The notes below the pieces were generated by a model, which saw only the letters and a list, made by a program, of their open reading frames with translations, did not search any database and had not been told where the DNA came from. This document shows positions 29,156-32,278 of a stretch of DNA of 32,278 nt, one piece after another. A program made the position numbers and the translations under genes. Each line of letters begins with the position of its first letter. Within the stretch, counting starts at the first letter, position 1. This DNA is from Campylobacteraceae bacterium (GTDB lineage Bacteria > Campylobacterota > Campylobacteria > Campylobacterales > Sulfurospirillaceae). Location of the stretch: contig JAFLKZ010000027.1 of NCBI GenBank assembly GCA_019162915.1, forward strand, positions 1-32,278. The letters run 5' to 3'.

Positions 29156-29249
29156 TTCTCAAGAAGTTTACCTTTGTTAACCGATCGTTTACTTTGAGTT
29201 CATATACTTTCATCAGCGAATTTCATATTTTCTTTTGAATTTATGACTC

Positions 29250-29277
29250 AAAGGGGCGACCGCCAAGCGTCCCTTTT
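29250..29277. terminator. Hairpin terminator between convergent lipoprotein and histidine kinase genes
   Basis: AAAGGGGCG-ACCGCCAAG-CGTCCCTTT(T): 9-bp stem with one G-U. Confidence 0.55.
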
Positions 29278-30838
29278 AACTTTCCCTCTCTAACTCAATC
29301 GTAAAAATAGCTCCTCCCTCTTCATTCTTCCCCTCCAACTTTCCTTTCATACTCTTTTCAATGATAAGTTTTGCCATATAAAGTCCGATGCCAATACCTT
29401 CATTTTGTTCTTTCGTGCTCACATAAGGCTCAAAGATTTTTTCTATCGGCACTATGGTGATGCCTCCACCGTTATCTTGGATACTTAAATGCACTACATC
29501 TTCATAGCGTCTAAGCTTGATGATGATTTTTGGATTGAGTGTGTACGATGCGATGATGGCGTCTTTTGCATTAGATAAAAGATTTAAAAGCACTTGTTCA
29601 TATTCACTTTTATAGCCTAACACTTTTTCATCTTTGGGGATATCTACTTCTATCTTAATGCTTTGGTTGGTGATAGACTTCCCGATGATACGCAAAACTT
29701 CATCTACTGATTGAGCGATACTAAAGTATTTCTTGTCTTTATTGGGCATGAAAAAATTTCTAAAATCATCAATAGTATGTGACATATACTCTACGATATT
29801 TTCAGCCTCAACACATTTAGTTTCCATCGAGTTTTTATCTAGTTTCCCCATTTTATGTTTGAGTTTAAGGGTCATCATCAAAGCAGAGAGTTGCGAGAGT
29901 GGTTGTCGCCATTGATGAGCGATGTTGCTTATCATCTCTCCTAAAGCGATAAATTTTGATTTTTGAATGAGCAGTTGTTCTTGTTCTCTATTTTTTTCAA
30001 TTTCTTCTAAAACACGACTTTCCAACGTTTTGTTAAGATTTTCGAGTTCAAGCGTTTTTTGTTTGACCTGTGCATTGTAGCCATTTAAAAATTTTTCGAT
30101 TCTTTTACCTAGCACGATAGCAAAAGTATTAGCGATAAAAGAAAAAAGCAAAAATATCAAAATGGCAGAGCTAGCTTCCATTTGTACTTTTTGTTTAAAT
30201 TTTTCTTTCGCTAAAGCGTTTTCTTTGTCAATGTCGTCTAAGTATTCTCCAGCTGCAATGATGAGGTTCCAATCTTTATAAAACTTAAAATACGATACTT
30301 TAGGACGAACAACACTACTTTCAGGTTTTTTATACATATAATCCACAAATGAAAAACCCTTTTCATGAATATCTTTAAGAAAAATCTTTCTAAATGCTTT
30401 GCCATTATCATCGGTATAAGAATCCGAGATATAGTTTCCCTCCAAATCAGGGCGATTAGGGTTGATAAGCATTTTGGCAAAGTTTTCACCACCTTGGCTA
30501 TTTTCAACCTCATAAACAAAAATATAGTTGTTCTGATCCGTTCCAAACCGTATACTTCTTATCCAATCGTAAAGTTCTTTTTTAAATGCTTCTTCATCTT
30601 CCCCCCTAAGCGTAGCTCGCTTAAATGCAATAAAATCGATGATAGAATCAACTTCTCTCTTCAGCATATTGCGCTGATTTTCGATAAAAGTTTTTCGGTT
30701 GTCTTCTATTTGTGTTTCAAGAATTTCATACTGCTTGGTGATGAAAAAATAGCCATTAAAGAGCATGAGTGAAGAGATGATAAAAATAGTACTAAAAATA
30801 ATGATATTAGATATGTTACTTTCTTTGATGATTTTCAT
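29276..30838 (-). CDS. Sensor histidine kinase with periplasmic Cache-type domain
   Basis: Two TM segments flanking a Cache-type region (YIFVYEVE..., FKFYKDWNLIIAAGEYLDDI); H-box GEMISNIAHQWRQPLSQLSALM, N-box LLNLLSNAKDAI, IQDNGGGI and GIGIGLYMAKLII. Confidence 0.93.
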   Translation of the reverse strand: MKIIKESNISNIIIFSTIFIISSLMLFNGYFFITKQYEILETQIEDNRKTFIENQRNMLKREVDSIIDFIAFKRATLRGEDEEAFKKELYDWIRSIRFGTDQNNYIFVYEVENSQGGENFAKMLINPNRPDLEGNYISDSYTDDNGKAFRKIFLKDIHEKGFSFVDYMYKKPESSVVRPKVSYFKFYKDWNLIIAAGEYLDDIDKENALAKEKFKQKVQMEASSAILIFLLFSFIANTFAIVLGKRIEKFLNGYNAQVKQKTLELENLNKTLESRVLEEIEKNREQEQLLIQKSKFIALGEMISNIAHQWRQPLSQLSALMMTLKLKHKMGKLDKNSMETKCVEAENIVEYMSHTIDDFRNFFMPNKDKKYFSIAQSVDEVLRIIGKSITNQSIKIEVDIPKDEKVLGYKSEYEQVLLNLLSNAKDAIIASYTLNPKIIIKLRRYEDVVHLSIQDNGGGITIVPIEKIFEPYVSTKEQNEGIGIGLYMAKLIIEKSMKGKLEGKNEEGGAIFTIELERES

Positions 30839-30937
30839 AAAACTCCACCTACTTTAAAGATTTAATAGAAAGAAAAAAGAAAATATATTATCATATATAC
30901 CGCTCTTCTTCAAAGTTCTTACATGTAAAGGTTATTT

Positions 30938-31612
30938 ATGGATGAAAAATTATTAAAAAAATTAGCAAATTATAGAGTTTTATACGCAGAAGATGATGAT
31001 GGAGTGAGAGAAAATGTCCATGAACTTTTAAGTTTACTCTTTAAAGAGGTCACTCTCGCCTCCGATGGAGAAGAAGCTTATGAACTTTTTTTGCAAAGTA
31101 AGCCAGATTTGGTTATCACGGATATTAAAATGCCTCGCTTAAGTGGGATTGAGCTTGCAAAAAAGATACGCTCACACGATGATGAAGCCCAAATTATCAT
31201 TATCACCGCCTATACAGAAGTTGATTTTATGCTTGATGCCATAGAACTCTCTTTGCTTCGCTACATCGTAAAACCTATCACAGAATCTAAACTTTTTGAA
31301 GCATTGGAAAAATTTTTACAGTTTAAAGAAAAGACAAATTTAAAAGAACTAGCACAAGATTGGTACTACGACAATCTCCAAAAGGTCGTCATACACGAGA
31401 GTGACATCTACGAACTCACGAAAAAAGAATCAAAGTTTATTGAGTTGCTTTTATCCAAAGATTCTATCATCACCTATGAAGAGATAGAACAAAAGCTCTG
31501 GGACAGCGAATACATGAGCCTCAATGCCCTTCGGTTGATGATAAAAAATTTACGTAAAAAATTACCAGAAGACACTTTGAAAAATATCCAAGGCATAGGG
31601 TATAAATTGTAA
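30938..31612 (+). CDS. OmpR-type response regulator
   Basis: YAEDDDGVRENVHELL, DLVITDIKMPRLSGIELA receiver; ESKFIELLLSKDSIITYEEIEQKLW...NALRLMIKNLRKKLPEDTLKNIQGIGYKL winged helix. Confidence 0.93.
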   Translation: MDEKLLKKLANYRVLYAEDDDGVRENVHELLSLLFKEVTLASDGEEAYELFLQSKPDLVITDIKMPRLSGIELAKKIRSHDDEAQIIIITAYTEVDFMLDAIELSLLRYIVKPITESKLFEALEKFLQFKEKTNLKELAQDWYYDNLQKVVIHESDIYELTKKESKFIELLLSKDSIITYEEIEQKLWDSEYMSLNALRLMIKNLRKKLPEDTLKNIQGIGYKL

Positions 31613-31617
31613 TGTGC

Positions 31618-31623
31618 TATAAT
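31618..31623 (+). promoter_or_regulatory. Putative -10 box (TATAAT) for the mntA-like gene
   Basis: TATAAT immediately upstream of the TTTACATGTAAG element. Confidence 0.5.
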
Positions 31624-31652
31624 GTTTACATGTAAGGATAAAGGATCTAAAA

Positions 31653-31946
31653 ATGACAAAAGCTTTCATATTGAATTTTTTAAACGAACACAAAAAAGAA
31701 TTAAATGAAAAATATGGGATCACTAAAATAGGTCTTTTTGGAAGTTATGCAAGAGATGAGCAAACAGATGAAAGCGATATTGATTTAGCATGCGAAATGA
31801 CAAAAGAAAAGAAGACGCTTCATACTTTCTTACAATTTAAAAGAGAAATGGAAGCGGTTTTTGGTAAAAAAGTTGATTTGGGTATAGAAAGCACCTTGAA
31901 GCCTATCGCACGAGAGTACATTCAAAAAGAGATTATTTATGTCTAA
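31653..31946 (+). CDS. MntA-like nucleotidyltransferase (antitoxin of a HepT/MntA module)
   Basis: GLFGSYARDEQTDESDIDLACEM: GSX10DXD minimal nucleotidyltransferase motif; 97 aa. Confidence 0.88.
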   Translation: MTKAFILNFLNEHKKELNEKYGITKIGLFGSYARDEQTDESDIDLACEMTKEKKTLHTFLQFKREMEAVFGKKVDLGIESTLKPIAREYIQKEIIYV

Positions 31947-32115
31947 ACGAGATATTAAGCTTTTCATTTATGATATCAAAGACTTTAGAAACCTTTTGAT
32001 TCATGAGTATTTTGGCGTTGACCATGAAATTGTTTGGAATACCATTTGTAAAGATGTGCCAAAATTGAAAATAACCATCGACCAAATCATCACAGAAATA
32101 ACAAAAGATAATTAA
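31939..32115 (+). pseudogene. Shortened HepT-like toxin ORF (58 aa), internally deleted
   Basis: MSKRDIKLFIYDIKDFRNLLIHEYFGVDHEIVWNTICKDVPKLKITIDQIITEITKDN*; RNLLIHEY = RX4HXY motif; ATG overlaps mntA stop (ATGTCTAA). The usual intervening helices between the N-terminus and the RX4HXY motif are missing. Confidence 0.75.
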
Positions 32116-32246
32116 AAATATTTTAACCTTTCATCGCAACTTTATTACGAAAATACCAAATTCATCTCATTTCCCTAAAGATTTATTGAAATTTCCAAAA
32201 TTTTGTGATAGACTTACCTCGCATTTAAAAAATTCAAGGAGACAAT

Positions 32247-32278
32247 ATGAAATTAGCTAAACTTAGCTTGGCGGCTAT
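32247..32278 (+). CDS. Start of a downstream gene, probably exported protein (truncated by window end)
   Basis: CAAGGAGACAATATG RBS and start; MKLAKLSLAA... signal-peptide-like start. Confidence 0.5.
   Translation, partial: MKLAKLSLAA

Overview
The window looks like ordinary chromosomal backbone from a Campylobacterota (epsilonproteobacterial) genome, probably Sulfurospirillum-like (taxonomy is inferred from gene content and synteny only). Its blocks are: (gmk end)-tatA-argS-nuclease; a Fur/PerR-like regulator divergent from a di-haem cytochrome c peroxidase; nadD/rsfS, gapA, pgk, tpiA, fabI; nusA; HP0268-like-miaB-LPLAT; a PilM/N/O-like trio; tilS-rimO-panC; prfB; DUF945-EI24; asparaginase-like-dnaX-DMT-rho; uppS/tmRNA; a Cache histidine kinase divergent from an OmpR-type regulator; and a MntA/HepT-like pair. 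No CRISPR array, prophage, transposase or rRNA was seen. One RNA gene is clear: a minus-strand tmRNA whose CCA end overlaps the uppS stop. The strongest unexplained signal is the 12-bp palindrome TTTACATGTAAA. It occurs 6 times exactly and about 9 more times with one mismatch, inside genes (mostly read as Leu-His-Val) and between genes, and both arms of one terminator contain it. That is far above random expectation and suggests an undescribed genome-wide DNA motif. Other notable items are a HepT-like toxin ORF missing its N-terminal helices next to an intact MntA, an in-frame NadD-RsfS fusion with an internal Shine-Dalgarno and ATG, tandem terminator-like hairpins over the start of the EI24 gene, and a cluster of TAGGAT/ATCCTA half-sites between the perR-like and peroxidase genes.
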